A stretch of DNA of 31,201 nt, taken from CAYNLK01 sp964398055. GTDB lineage: Bacteria > Chloroflexota > Anaerolineae > 4572-78 > J111. Each line of letters begins with the position of its first letter. The stretch's first letter is position 1. The position numbers were made by a program, and so were the translations under genes. A model generated the notes under the pieces. That model ran no database searches. It was not told where the DNA came from and saw nothing but the letters and a program-made list of their open reading frames with translations. Below are positions 31,174 to 31,201 of this stretch, one piece after another. Where the stretch lies: assembly GCA_964398055.1 (NCBI GenBank), contig CAYNLK010000072.1, positions 1 to 31,201 of the forward strand, written 5' to 3'.

Positions 31174-31201
31174 TTAACAACAGAATAAGTTTACAGGAGC
31201 C

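Noticed and set aside
1..31201. tRNA genes, CRISPR arrays, insertion sequences
   Set aside because: I looked for cloverleaf-like sequences, regularly spaced repeats and transposase-like products by eye and saw none. A tRNAscan or CRISPR search would be needed to exclude them firmly.

Overview
The window is about 31 kb of bacterial chromosome. The order and style of the genes suggest a member of the Chloroflexota (Anaerolineae/Caldilineae-like). This is inferred from the long merged S10-spc-alpha ribosomal cluster, the phased heptamer repeats in spacers, and the accessory gene content. It has not been tested by any search.

Region 1 (1-17,125, all on +) is one near-continuous ribosomal superoperon. 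It opens with the last codons of EF-Tu (tuf), then S10-L3-L4-L23-L2-S19-L22-S3-L16-L29-S17-L14-L24-L5-S14-S8-L6-L18-S5-L30-L15-SecY-Map-L36-S13-S11-S4-RpoA-L17-TruA-L13-S9. The adk and infA genes that often flank map are not here. Several genes start at TTG or GTG, and the Shine-Dalgarno position decides the start in several cases. L36 (37 aa) and the true start of L30 are easily missed. A strong intrinsic terminator at 17,241-17,280 closes the cluster. Structured spacers precede rplC and rpsD.

Region 2 (17,294-21,850) is a mixed set: a UbiA-family prenyltransferase resembling decaprenyl-phosphate phosphoribosyltransferase (-), then a TlyA-type rRNA 2'-O-methyltransferase, a soluble GAF-domain histidine kinase behind a good sigma-70-like promoter, and a PfkB-family sugar kinase (all +).

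Region 3 (21,878-31,026) is an iron island. Two DtxR-family repressors, each with a C-terminal FeoA-like domain, lie on the minus strand. Divergent from them are feoA, a feoB split into two genes (GTPase, then permease), and a FeoC-like cysteine-rich winged-helix protein. A ferric-type ABC importer follows: a substrate-binding protein fused to a LysM domain, a double-length permease and an ATPase. DtxR/IdeR-like iron boxes lie upstream of feoA and of the ABC importer. A second, different palindrome lies just upstream of one repressor and between the feo and ABC blocks. Together the genes look like one iron-responsive regulon serving both Fe(II) and Fe(III) uptake. The most unusual parts are the split FeoB, the LysM-tethered binding protein, and the two repressor paralogs with different metal ligands paired with two operator types.

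The last 175 bases hold only a possible remnant of a minus-strand gene. I saw no tRNA, rRNA, CRISPR array or insertion sequence.
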